Shown here: piece by piece, positions 45,722 to 54,041 of the stretch
Numbering within the stretch: position 1 is the first letter of the stretch
How the letters are laid out: every line of letters begins with the position of its first letter
NCBI RefSeq assembly: GCF_900116405.1
Contig: NZ_FPAQ01000022.1
Coordinates: 1-64,000 of the forward strand
Direction of reading: 5' to 3'
From: Halomonas saccharevitans
GTDB taxonomy: Bacteria; Pseudomonadota; Gammaproteobacteria; Pseudomonadales; Halomonadaceae
DNA length: 64,000 bases
Translations under genes and position numbers: made by a program
The notes under the pieces: generated by a model
The model's input: the letters and a program-made list of their open reading frames with translations, nothing else
Databases searched by the model: none
Told to the model about the DNA's origin: nothing

Positions 45722-46513
45722 TCAGCCTTCTTCCACCAAGCTATCACGCACCGAAGCAGCAAACTGCATGATGAAAGCGCTCATCACGGCAATCATGGCG
45801 CCCAAAACGATCGCCAAGGCCATGATCAGGCTACGCCCGGTGCCGACTGGCTGCAGACCTTGAACAGCGGTCTCTACCACTCTGCCATCGCGGAGATAGG
45901 CCAGCTCATCCTCGAGATCCGCGATACGGTTGATATAGCTGGTCACAAGGTCAGATACGAGAGCGCGCGACGAACCCTGCGTGGCTTCGAGGGAGCGCCT
46001 GGCACTGGCAAGCTGGCTTTCCAGGCTGGCCCGGCGTTGCTCGAGCTGTGCGCCCTGATCGGCCTTGATCTTATCGAGCATGCTTCCATGCAAGGCTTTG
46101 ACCAGCGACTCGTTTTGCGTAGTGGCTTTCGATACGAAGCGCACCAGCAGCGTATCGCTAGGATTTGACACGTCCACATCGAACGGCAGTTTTTCGAGAC
46201 TATTTTCTGCGATGAGCTCCCGCGTCACGGATCCCAGGTAGAGGTTGGACACCTTGGCGACGATAGAGCCGGGCAGCTCCAATGCGGCAGGACCGTTGCT
46301 GCCGCTAGGCTTCTGTTCGGCCACCTGGTAGATCGACACGTACTCGTAGGTGCGCTCCATGGAAAGCGCGTAGGCGAGCCCTGCCAGCACAATGACCAAA
46401 AAGACGGCCGCCATCGTCTTCCAGCGACGGACCAAGATCTTGGTCAGATCGACCAGCGAGATTTCATCATCGGCAGGATGGCGGGGGGCTTGGCTATTGG
46501 GTGATTCGTTCAT
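45722..46513 (-). CDS. wzz: Chain-length determinant protein Wzz
   Basis: Inner-membrane regulator of polysaccharide chain length. The 263-residue protein has EISLVDLTKILVRRWKTM at the cytosolic N-terminus, a first membrane helix (about 35-52), a periplasmic coiled-coil-rich domain (LEQRRASLESQLASARRS) and a C-terminal helix (about 228-252) with a proline-free GTGRSLIMALAIVLGAMIAV. It is shorter than E. coli WzzB (about 325). It is the first gene after the ops element. Confidence 0.88.
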   Translation of the reverse strand: MNESPNSQAPRHPADDEISLVDLTKILVRRWKTMAAVFLVIVLAGLAYALSMERTYEYVSIYQVAEQKPSGSNGPAALELPGSIVAKVSNLYLGSVTRELIAENSLEKLPFDVDVSNPSDTLLVRFVSKATTQNESLVKALHGSMLDKIKADQGAQLEQRRASLESQLASARRSLEATQGSSRALVSDLVTSYINRIADLEDELAYLRDGRVVETAVQGLQPVGTGRSLIMALAIVLGAMIAVMSAFIMQFAASVRDSLVEEG

Positions 46514-46903
46514 TGATTAAGGGCTACCTTCATCCATGGATCAGGCACGCTACCGCCCGGGGATTAACCGGGCGCATTCCCATGCCCTGAGCAACTATCT
46601 TTGGGTTGCAGGTGATGTCGATAACAGCACCCGACGGCGGTTTGGCCGCTAGGCGTTGGTGATCGACCGACCTGCAGCCTGTAAGTGGTAAATTCGAGCG
46701 GACATTCTACGTGACTCGTCGCTTTGGCTCCATCCGCAGGCTCGACTCCGCTGTGCCTGAGCTTCGAAAGCCGTATGGGCACGCGAGTAAATAAGCATCG
46801 ATGCCGAACGTCAACCGGAACTTTCGTCGTTTGCCCGCCTCCTCTCACGACCTTGACCTGCAACAAGATCGAGCCGAGTGGATCGGGGTCCATAGCCTAC
46901 TGC
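46514..46903. other. Leader region of the wzz-led array
   Basis: This 390-base gap between wzz and the metallo-beta-lactamase gene carries the ops/JUMPstart element near wzz and presumably the array promoter farther upstream. I could not fix -35 and -10 boxes. I see no further gene. Confidence 0.5.
46546..46573 (-). promoter_or_regulatory. ops / JUMPstart-like element (RfaH recruitment) upstream of wzz
   Basis: On the minus strand GGCGGTAGCGTG at 46546-46557 is an exact copy of the ops element that pauses RNA polymerase and recruits RfaH. It is preceded by GGTTAATCCCCG, which resembles the 3' half of the enterobacterial JUMPstart (GTTAAGCCAGG), and by a small stem GCCCGG / CCGGGC (46555-46560 and 46568-46573). 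It lies about 35-45 bases before wzz, in the normal leader position. Confidence 0.85.
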
Positions 46904-48340
46904 TCACTGCGGCGCCTGGTGATCGGCGCCCAGGCTCACCTCGATCTGCCGTCCCGCATCTTTCGCCCACTGTTCGATACGGGCCTTGAGGGCGAGCTGG
47001 GCGTCGCGCTCGCCATGCACCAGGCGCACATGGCGCGGCGGATGGCGCATGCGTCGAATGAAGTCGAGCAGATTCTGCTGATCGGCATGGGCGGAGTAGC
47101 CGCTGACGGTCTCGATATGGGCGCGGATATCGAGGCGCTCGCCGTCGAGGGATACCCAGCCGCCGCTTGGCCCGTAGCGCTGGATGTCACGGCCCGGCGT
47201 ACCGGCGCCCTGATAGCCGATGAACACCACGGCGTGACGCGGATCATGGAGCATGCGCTTGAGGTAGTTGACCACTCGCCCGCCGGTGACCATGCCGCTG
47301 GCGGCGATCACCACCGCCGGGCGATGGGTACGGGCAAGGTAATCGACGGTCTGCTCATGCTCCTCATGGCTCTCCACGGTATAGAGATTCTCGAAGCTGA
47401 GCGGATGGCGGCCGCTGCGCAGGCGCCGATGCGCCTCGGCATCCCACCAGGGCCTGAGCTCTCGATAAATCTGAGTGAAACGCGCGGCCAGCGGGGAGTC
47501 GACGATGATCTCGAGCTCGCGCCAGCGTGGGTCGCGAGCCCCGTGGATCAGGCCCTCCAGCTCGTAGAGCAGCTCCTGGGTGCGGCCGATGCTGAAGGCC
47601 GGAATCACCACGCTGCCGGCATTCTCGAGCGCCCGGTCGATGGCGCCCTTGAGGCGCGCCCGCCGGGCAGTGCGGTTTTCGTGGTGGCGGTCACCGTAGG
47701 TGCTCTCGATCACCAGGGTGTCGGCCCGATAAGGCGATCGGGGTGCCGGCAGCAAGGGTGCATAGGGTGCGCCGAGATCGCCGGAGAACACCGTGCGGTG
47801 ACTCTCACCGATCGTGCGATCGTGCGTATCGACCTCCACATAGGCCGAGCCGAGGATATGCCCGGCACGCTGCAGCTTGACGCGAATCCGGTGGCGCTGG
47901 TCGTCGATCACGGTGTGCCACTGCCGATAGTCCAGCGGCACCAGGCGCTTCTCCACCTCGGCGAGGAAGCGCTCGATCAATGCGCGATCACGGGTGAAGC
48001 CGATCTTCAGGGCATCCTCGATCACCAACGGCAGCAGCCGCGCTGAGGGCACAGAACAGAGAATCGGGCCCTCGTACCCCGCGGCCAGCAGATAGGGTAG
48101 CCGGCCGATATGATCGATATGCACGTGGGTCACCACCAGCGCCAGCACGTCGTGAAGCGGAAAGCGCACCCGGTGCTGCTCGAGGCTATCGAGATGGTCG
48201 GCGTCCTGGCCCTGAAAGAGACCGCAGTCGATCAGCAGTGCGCGATCGTCAGTGACTTGCAAGCGATGGCAGCTGCCGGTCACGCCCTCGGCGGCGCCGT
48301 GATGCAGAATTCGTGGCGAGTTTCTTAGTGATGATGACAT
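46904..48340 (-). CDS. Metallo-beta-lactamase fold / beta-CASP RNA-processing-type hydrolase
   Basis: A 478-residue cytosolic protein of the CPSF/Ysh1-like bacterial group. It has the metal motif THVHIDHIGRLPYL in place of the usual HxHxDH, an inserted beta-CASP domain and the C-terminal RMMBL-type region with ASGMVTGGRVVNYL, FIGYQGAGTPGR and SAHADQQNLL. Such proteins are zinc exo/endoribonucleases or related hydrolases; the substrate is not known. Divergent position to nothing; it lies upstream of the wzz leader on the same strand. Confidence 0.9.
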   Translation of the reverse strand: MSSSLRNSPRILHHGAAEGVTGSCHRLQVTDDRALLIDCGLFQGQDADHLDSLEQHRVRFPLHDVLALVVTHVHIDHIGRLPYLLAAGYEGPILCSVPSARLLPLVIEDALKIGFTRDRALIERFLAEVEKRLVPLDYRQWHTVIDDQRHRIRVKLQRAGHILGSAYVEVDTHDRTIGESHRTVFSGDLGAPYAPLLPAPRSPYRADTLVIESTYGDRHHENRTARRARLKGAIDRALENAGSVVIPAFSIGRTQELLYELEGLIHGARDPRWRELEIIVDSPLAARFTQIYRELRPWWDAEAHRRLRSGRHPLSFENLYTVESHEEHEQTVDYLARTHRPAVVIAASGMVTGGRVVNYLKRMLHDPRHAVVFIGYQGAGTPGRDIQRYGPSGGWVSLDGERLDIRAHIETVSGYSAHADQQNLLDFIRRMRHPPRHVRLVHGERDAQLALKARIEQWAKDAGRQIEVSLGADHQAPQ

Positions 48341-48424
48341 TAGCGGCGGCCTCCCTGCCGACGATTCAGTACCGTCAGTGTAGGCCAGGCAAAGCGCACA
48401 AATGCCAGCTCGAGCCCACGATGC

Positions 48425-49273
48425 TCACTCGCGACGCTTGGGCTGGCTTCTCAGGGCCACGGCCAGCGCCCGCTCCCAGCGAGCATCGCGCTGCCCACAG
48501 GCGATGAAATGAGGATTTAGCAGGCTCTCCCGCCGGTTGCAGACGAGCGGCCTGAGCGTCTCGGCGTCGAGCACCTGGCCGCCGGCCGCGGTGACGATGG
48601 CCTGGGCCGCGGCGGTATCCCACTCGCGAGTGGGCGCCAGGCGCGGATAGAGATCCGCCAGGCCCTCGGCGATCAAACAAAACTTCAGCGAGCTGCCGAT
48701 GGACTGGGTGTTGTGGGCCGGTAGCGCCCGACAGAAAGCCTCGAAGGCCGCCATGCCGTTTCGTCGGCTGCCCACCACCTGCCAGGGCTCGCGCCCGGGG
48801 TCCGGCAGCACCCGCACATGAATCGGCCCCTCACGATGACCCTCGCGCTTGAAAGCGCCCTGCCCGACCTGCCCCCACCAGGTGACTGCCCCTTGGCCCA
48901 TCGCCGGCGCATGCACGATGCCAAGCACCGGCACGCCGTCCTCGATCAGCGCCAGGTTGAGGGTGAACTCGCCGTTGCCGGCGATGAATTCCTGCGTGCC
49001 GTCCAGGGGGTCGACCAGCCAGTAGCGCGACCAGCCTCGGCGAATGGCGAAGGGGATCTCGCCGGACTCCTCCGAGAGCACCGGAACACCAGGCGTCTCG
49101 CGCTCGATCAGCGCCAGAAGCGCATGGTGCACGACCATATCGGCCTCGGTGAGTGGGCTGTGATCCGCCTTGTGTTCGATGGCGAAGTCTCCTCGATACA
49201 CCGCCATGACCTGGCGTCCGGCGTCCTCTCCCCCAGCAATCAACCGCATGAGCGTTTCATGTTCCAGCCACAT
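48425..49273 (-). CDS. cysQ: 3'(2'),5'-bisphosphate nucleotidase CysQ
   Basis: Inositol-monophosphatase-family enzyme that hydrolyses 3'-phosphoadenosine-5'-phosphate, a by-product of sulfate assimilation. The 282-residue protein starts MWLEHETLMRLI (ATG at 49273); it has DHSPLTEADMVVHHALL, SEESGEIPF, the metal motif WLVDPLDGTQEF and the C-terminal EWDTAAAQAIVTAAGG. The open frame upstream of 49273 has no family similarity. Confidence 0.93.
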   Translation of the reverse strand: MWLEHETLMRLIAGGEDAGRQVMAVYRGDFAIEHKADHSPLTEADMVVHHALLALIERETPGVPVLSEESGEIPFAIRRGWSRYWLVDPLDGTQEFIAGNGEFTLNLALIEDGVPVLGIVHAPAMGQGAVTWWGQVGQGAFKREGHREGPIHVRVLPDPGREPWQVVGSRRNGMAAFEAFCRALPAHNTQSIGSSLKFCLIAEGLADLYPRLAPTREWDTAAAQAIVTAAGGQVLDAETLRPLVCNRRESLLNPHFIACGQRDARWERALAVALRSQPKRRE

Positions 49274-49695
49274 TCGCGTTCTCCTCCTTAGCCGGCATAC
49301 CGTTCGACCGCCCCGCCAGTTCGACACTTGCTTCGGCTCGGTTTCTGGGAAATCACCTGCTTCCCCGATCAGGACACCTGGGGTGTTCGGGCCCACTCAT
49401 TCAGCTACCGCCCCTCCAGCATGACAGGGATGCATGGTCGTTACTGGATGACATACCAACACAGCGGCGTTTGGCGTACCGTCGGCAAGGCCTTGCCGCA
49501 TCTAACAAGACACCTTGGGCCGAGCATCACGGACGGCCAATGAAGAGTACCGCGGCGGCGTGCGCATCGGCGATACCGGCATTGTGCTCAACAGCGCCCT
49601 ATTCGACGCGCCGGAGGATCCCGAGAAGAATATCCGCGACGCCATCGCTCACAACCGCGTCCGGCGAGCGAGGTGCACAACCCATGGAGGCTCAG
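49274..49695. other. Gene-poor stretch between cysQ and tfpO
   Basis: No gene is convincing here. A plus-strand frame around 49515-49690 encodes a stretch with VRIGDTGIVLNSALFD and DPEKNIRDAIAHNR that has coding-like character but no start, no ribosome site and no family I know; it may be debris of a lost gene. The rest shows no repeat or RNA gene that I can support. Confidence 0.4.
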
Positions 49696-51186
49696 TTAAC
49701 CTCGCCACGACCAGAACAACCAATGATCTGGAGTCGTCATCTGCATGCACTCCAATCTCCCCTGCGCCCAGAAGCGCGGGTAGTAGTAGGCGCGGCCGAG
49801 TTCCTGAAAGCAGCGAGAAGTCGAATTTTCTGCAAGCCAATAGAGCTCCGCGCCCGCATAAAGCAGATATGCCAGCACCAGCATCAACGCGACCCACAGC
49901 AGGGTAGCGCCGAGCGGCACCGGGCCGCTAGATTCTAGGGGCAGCGGCCCGCTGGCGGAGCAAAAGCCGAATACCAGGCCGATAACCAGCACCATCACCA
50001 TCCCGCTCAACGGGATGATGTGCGAGCCGGCAAACTGCGCGTTCACCATCACCCCGACGAAGGCGATCACCAGGCAGGCAAAGCCCCGCTTATCCTCCTC
50101 ACCCATGTTGCGGCCGCGCCGCAGAATCACCCAGGCGCCGTAGAGCAACACCCCTACCAACAGCCCCATCAGCGGAAATCCCCATTCCGCCGCGGTATTG
50201 AAGAACAGATTATGGGCGTGTCCCTCGAGCAACGTGCCGCTATAGGCAAAGCCCATGGGCCCAATACCCAAGGGAAAGTGGTCCACTGCATAGCCCAGCG
50301 CCTCGGGCCAGAGGATGAATCGACGGGAACTCGAGGTAATGTCGCGAAGGAAGACGGCCTCCTCGCCACCGCTGCCACCGCCGAGCGGATTGACGAACCA
50401 CCATCCGGCAAGCCCCAAGCCGCCTGAGAGCGCCAGCAGCAGCACCGGCCAACGCGCGGCACGGCCTACCACCAGCAGGGCGCAGGCCGCCCCCACGAAG
50501 AGCCCCAGAAGCGCCGCGCGGCTCTCAGATACCCACAAAAGCCACCACCAAACGCTGAGCGGCAGGAGACACAGCAGGCCCGCGATCAGGGAAGGTCGCC
50601 GTCGAGCCAGCGCGTAGAGCATCGCCAACGGCATTAGCCCCACCGCTACATCGGCAAAGAAGCGCACGTTGGCGAACCCCGGGCCAAAATCGTGGCGGTT
50701 GGCAAACGCCCATACCAGTTGCAGGTGATCCGCGGCCAGGGCCGCATAGACCAGCATAAAGAGGGCTATGAGCCCTCCCAAGATGACCCAGCCAAGCCGC
50801 GGCAGGCAGTGGGCGCCGTACCACACCAGCACTGCCGCCACGCCAAGCATCGACAGATAGGCCAGTTCCAGTAGTGCCACGCCGGGTAGTGGCGCCAGCA
50901 CCACCGACAGCGATGCCAACAACACGCCGCTGATGGACAGCCAACGCCCGAGGCGGCTGACCGGGGCCAGCGAAGACAACAGCGCCCCGCGCAACGGCAA
51001 GCCTCCCACCGCGATAAGCACCATCAGGCACACGAACTGAGCGACGCGCTGGGCGGCGAAAGAAGTCGGCCCGCCCACCTGCCATGGCACCAAGACACCC
51101 AAGGCTATAGCGAGGGCTAAAACGATCACCGGCAACGCATGAAAAACCACGCGCCGATTAGCGGATGGAGTAAGGGAAAAGGGCAT
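49696..51186 (-). CDS. tfpO: O-antigen ligase-family protein, probable type IV pilin O-oligosaccharyltransferase (TfpO/PilO)
   Basis: Polytopic inner-membrane protein of 496 residues with about twelve helices and a periplasmic loop. The family motif is EGHAHNLFFNTAAEWGFPLM, preceded by SSSRRFILWPEAL. It belongs to the Wzy_C/PglL/TfpO superfamily. It lies directly downstream of pilA on the same strand, as tfpO does in P. aeruginosa group I strains, where it transfers one O-antigen unit to the C-terminal pilin serine. The pilin here also ends in serine. WaaL or Wzy roles are less likely because both are encoded elsewhere in the window. The assignment rests mainly on context. Confidence 0.75.
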   Translation of the reverse strand: MPFSLTPSANRRVVFHALPVIVLALAIALGVLVPWQVGGPTSFAAQRVAQFVCLMVLIAVGGLPLRGALLSSLAPVSRLGRWLSISGVLLASLSVVLAPLPGVALLELAYLSMLGVAAVLVWYGAHCLPRLGWVILGGLIALFMLVYAALAADHLQLVWAFANRHDFGPGFANVRFFADVAVGLMPLAMLYALARRRPSLIAGLLCLLPLSVWWWLLWVSESRAALLGLFVGAACALLVVGRAARWPVLLLALSGGLGLAGWWFVNPLGGGSGGEEAVFLRDITSSSRRFILWPEALGYAVDHFPLGIGPMGFAYSGTLLEGHAHNLFFNTAAEWGFPLMGLLVGVLLYGAWVILRRGRNMGEEDKRGFACLVIAFVGVMVNAQFAGSHIIPLSGMVMVLVIGLVFGFCSASGPLPLESSGPVPLGATLLWVALMLVLAYLLYAGAELYWLAENSTSRCFQELGRAYYYPRFWAQGRLECMQMTTPDHWLFWSWRG

Positions 51187-51282
51187 GACGACTAGACACT
51201 ATCGATTCGGGGTTAGGAGGAGGGTCGTTACCTTACCCAATCATTCAGCGAAACGGCTATACAACTCAAAGTCAGAAACGCC

Positions 51283-51308
51283 AGCGGCCGGCAGTGATGC
51301 CGACCGCT
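51283..51308 (-). terminator. Hairpin between pilA and tfpO
   Basis: AGCGGCCGGCA and TGCCGACCGCT form an 11-bp stem with one mismatch and loop GTGA, 62 bases past the pilA stop. There is no T-run. It would let abundant pilA mRNA accumulate while passing some transcription to tfpO. Confidence 0.5.
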
Positions 51309-51369
51309 GAGTGGTACGAGCTAGGTGTATCGAGAAATTGTTAGCGATTAGACTGCGAATGACTGGGGA

Positions 51370-51765
51370 CTAAGATCCAAAGAAACCCTCAGCATCCACG
51401 GTCTCTCCGATTCTTACAGTGGGACGATCTCCCGCATCAATACCTGGACGATCAGGTGTTCCAGTCATCACAGGATCCGAAAAAGATACTGATGAGCATG
51501 CATCCCAAAGATTATCATTATTATACCTAGTGATCTCTGAAGCTACAGTAGAGGTTGACGTTGCCGCTTCAGAAAGAATCGGGGTCCGGGCTGCAGCCAT
51601 CTCTTGAGCACAGGCATTAATAGCCGCTCGGTCAAGATAATTCTGATACTGCGGAATCGCAATTGCCGCCAAAATCCCTATAATCGCCACCACGATCAGC
51701 AGCTCGATCAGGGTAAAGCCGCCTTGGGCCTTGTTCATCTGAGTCTTCTTTATCATCTCGTACAT
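51370..51765 (-). CDS. pilA: Type IV major pilin PilA
   Basis: Structural subunit of the type IV pilus. The 131-residue prepilin reads [16 protein letters not shown], then [20 protein letters not shown]; PilD would cut between G16 and F17, and E21 is the mature E5. The hydrophobic N-terminal helix is intact. Cysteines are C52 and C90. The last residue is serine (GFFGS), the kind of site used by TfpO. The mature chain (115 residues) is short for the family. The 51765 ATG has AAGGA upstream; starting at M10 would give a 7-residue leader as in pseudomonads. Confidence 0.93.
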   Translation of the reverse strand: MYEMIKKTQMNKAQGGFTLIELLIVVAIIGILAAIAIPQYQNYLDRAAINACAQEMAAARTPILSEAATSTSTVASEITRYNNDNLWDACSSVSFSDPVMTGTPDRPGIDAGDRPTVRIGETVDAEGFFGS

Positions 51766-52221
51766 TACTTGTCCTTGCTCCTGGTTTGCCTTGTCGGGTC
51801 AGGCGTGAGCCTTCTGCTGCCGCCCGTGCAGATTTACGTTGATGTCAGGGATGAGAATGATCCGTGGGTCGCAAGGCTCGTGGTTCTGCTCTTCGCGGTG
51901 CAAGCACCGCTCCCACGGTCCTACCCCCTCACATGCCACGTATCATACGAATCCCGCCATCCGGTGCCTCAAGCATGAGATCGCTCGCTAGGCGTTACAT
52001 TAATTTACGCACCATCGCCCTGCAAGCGGTATTACCCGCGGTAGGCGAGGTATCACCCGACATTTGATGCTAAAGCATGAGAGTAATGATGGGCAAAACC
52101 TCGCCAACGCATGACGTGGCGCTGGGCGCGGCCGGTTCCCAGAGGCTAGAATCGGCACAGCCGACGAACGTCCGCCGCGCCCTGTCGCGACACCCCGAGG
52201 CCCGCCACACCACGAGGCACC
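51766..52221. other. Divergent pilA / pilB intergenic region
   Basis: This 456-base region must hold the promoters of pilA and pilB and contains a REP-like palindrome at 51891-51916. I looked for a sigma-54 site (GG-N10-GC in TGGCAC-TTGC context) upstream of pilA and found none that is well placed. No further gene is visible. Confidence 0.5.
51891..51916. repeat. REP-like palindrome, copy C
   Basis: The palindrome GCGGTGCAAGCACCGC at 51895-51910 is flanked by CTTC and TCCCAC, so the minus strand reads GTGGGAGCGGTGCTTGCACC and then GCGAAG, the layout of Pseudomonas-type REP elements. The core is identical to the copy at 12768. Confidence 0.7.
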
Positions 52222-54009
52222 ATGAACGACTACCGCCCGCCATCCCCCGAGCAGCCCCCGGCTATGCCGAAGCCCGAGCCTTCCGCCCTGCAGGGCGCGA
52301 CCCGGCGCGGCGGCCTGGCCAGGCGCCTGGTCGCCGATGGCCTGCTTGGCGAGGCGGCGGCGGTGCGAGCCGAGGCCGAGGCCCGCGAGGCGGAGCGCTC
52401 CCTGCTCGAGCACCTGATCGTGACGGGCATGCTGCCGGCGCGCCAAGCCACGCTGTGTGCGGCCTGGGAATACGGCCTGCCGATCTTCGATCTCGATGCC
52501 CTGCGCCTGGATAGCCTGCCGCCGGCCAGGGACTACCCGGACCGGATTCTGCGCCGGCTGATGGTGCTGCCGCTGATGCGCCACGGGCACCGGCTGACCG
52601 TCGCCGTGCCCTACCCCGCCACGCTCACCCTGCTCGACGAGCTGCAGTTTGCCACCGGGCTGACGCTGGAAGGCGTGCTGGCCCCGGTCGATCAGCTTGG
52701 CCCGGTGCTCGAGAGCTATCTCGCCAACAGTGAAAGCGGCATGCTCGATGAGCTGGCAAGCGTCGACGACGCCGTCGGCGAGCTCGCCTACGACGAGGGC
52801 GTGGTCGATGCCTCCGACGAGCAGGCCGCGGTGGCGGCCGCCGGCGACGACGCCCCGATCGTCAAGTTCGTCAACAAGATTCTGCTGGATGCCATCCAGC
52901 GCGGCGCCTCAGACATCCATTTCGAGCCCTACGAGACCAGCTATCGGGTGCGCTTTCGCATCGACGGCATCCTGCACGACGTGGCTCACCCGCCCTTCGC
53001 CATGCGCTCGCGCATCTCCGCGCGCCTCAAGGTGATGTCGCGGCTGGATATCTCGGAACGCCGCCTGCCCCAGGATGGCGCCATCAAGCTCAAGCTCTCC
53101 ACCACCCGCTCCATCGACTTTCGCGTCAACTCGCTTCCCACCGTCTACGGCGAGAAGGTGGTGCTGCGCATCCTCGACCCGAGCTCGGCACAGATGGGCA
53201 TCGAACAGCTCGGCTTCACCCCCGAGCAGCGGGCCATGTACGAGGGCGTGCTCGACGACCCGCAGGGCATGATACTGGTCACCGGCCCCACCGGCAGCGG
53301 CAAGACGGTCTCGCTCTACACCGGCATCAATCTGCTCAACCGGGTGGAGCGCAACATCTGCACCGCCGAAGACCCGGTGGAGATCAAGGTGCCGGGCGTC
53401 AACCAGGTGAACGTGCTGCCCAAGATCGGCCTGAGCTTCGCCAGCGCCCTGCGCGCCTTCCTGCGCCAGGACCCGGACGTGGTGATGGTCGGCGAGATTC
53501 GCGACCTGGAGACCGCCGAGATCGCCGTCAAGGCCTCCCAGACCGGCCACCTGGTGCTCTCCACCGTGCATACCAACTCGGCGGCAGAGACGCTGACCCG
53601 CCTGGCCAACATGGGCGTGGCGCCCTTCAACATCGCAAGCTCGGTGAGCCTGATCATCGCCCAGCGCCTGGCGCGCCGACTCTGCCAGCGCTGCAAGCAG
53701 CCGGCGGAGATCCCCCGCGAGGCACTGCTCGCCCAGGGCTTCACCGATGACGAGGTCGCCAGCGCCACCATCTACGAGCCGGTGGGCTGCCAGCACTGCA
53801 CCCAGGGCTTCAAGGGCCGGGTGGGCATCTACGAGGTGGTGCCGATCAGTGACGCCATGAGCCAGCTGATCATGACCGAGGGCAACTCGCGGGACTTCGA
53901 TGCCCAGGCTCGCCGGGAAGGCTACCCGGACCTTCGACGCAGCGGGATCCTCAAGGTGATGCAGGGGCTGACCAGCCTGGCCGAGGTCAACCGGGTCACC
54001 AAGGACTGA
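52222..54009 (+). CDS. pilB: Type IV pilus assembly ATPase PilB
   Basis: Cytosolic hexameric ATPase that drives pilus extension. The 595-residue protein has an N-terminal MshEN/GspE-N type domain, the arginine-rich linker region RFRIDGIL, Walker [13 protein letters not shown], the Asp box, Walker B region DPDVVMVGEIRD, the His box STVHTNSAAETL and a C-terminal four-cysteine zinc site (CQRCKQ and CQHCTQ). Length is slightly over the family norm (566). ATG at 52222 follows GAGG. pilC follows by 32 bases. Confidence 0.95.
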   Translation: MNDYRPPSPEQPPAMPKPEPSALQGATRRGGLARRLVADGLLGEAAAVRAEAEAREAERSLLEHLIVTGMLPARQATLCAAWEYGLPIFDLDALRLDSLPPARDYPDRILRRLMVLPLMRHGHRLTVAVPYPATLTLLDELQFATGLTLEGVLAPVDQLGPVLESYLANSESGMLDELASVDDAVGELAYDEGVVDASDEQAAVAAAGDDAPIVKFVNKILLDAIQRGASDIHFEPYETSYRVRFRIDGILHDVAHPPFAMRSRISARLKVMSRLDISERRLPQDGAIKLKLSTTRSIDFRVNSLPTVYGEKVVLRILDPSSAQMGIEQLGFTPEQRAMYEGVLDDPQGMILVTGPTGSGKTVSLYTGINLLNRVERNICTAEDPVEIKVPGVNQVNVLPKIGLSFASALRAFLRQDPDVVMVGEIRDLETAEIAVKASQTGHLVLSTVHTNSAAETLTRLANMGVAPFNIASSVSLIIAQRLARRLCQRCKQPAEIPREALLAQGFTDDEVASATIYEPVGCQHCTQGFKGRVGIYEVVPISDAMSQLIMTEGNSRDFDAQARREGYPDLRRSGILKVMQGLTSLAEVNRVTKD

Positions 54010-54041
54010 CACCACGATAACGCGACGCAGGAACCGAGACG

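Noticed and set aside
51766-51830. Sigma-54 promoter for pilA
   Set aside because: A GG-N10-GC pair exists close to the ATG but has the wrong context and leaves no room for transcription start, so it is not a credible RpoN site.
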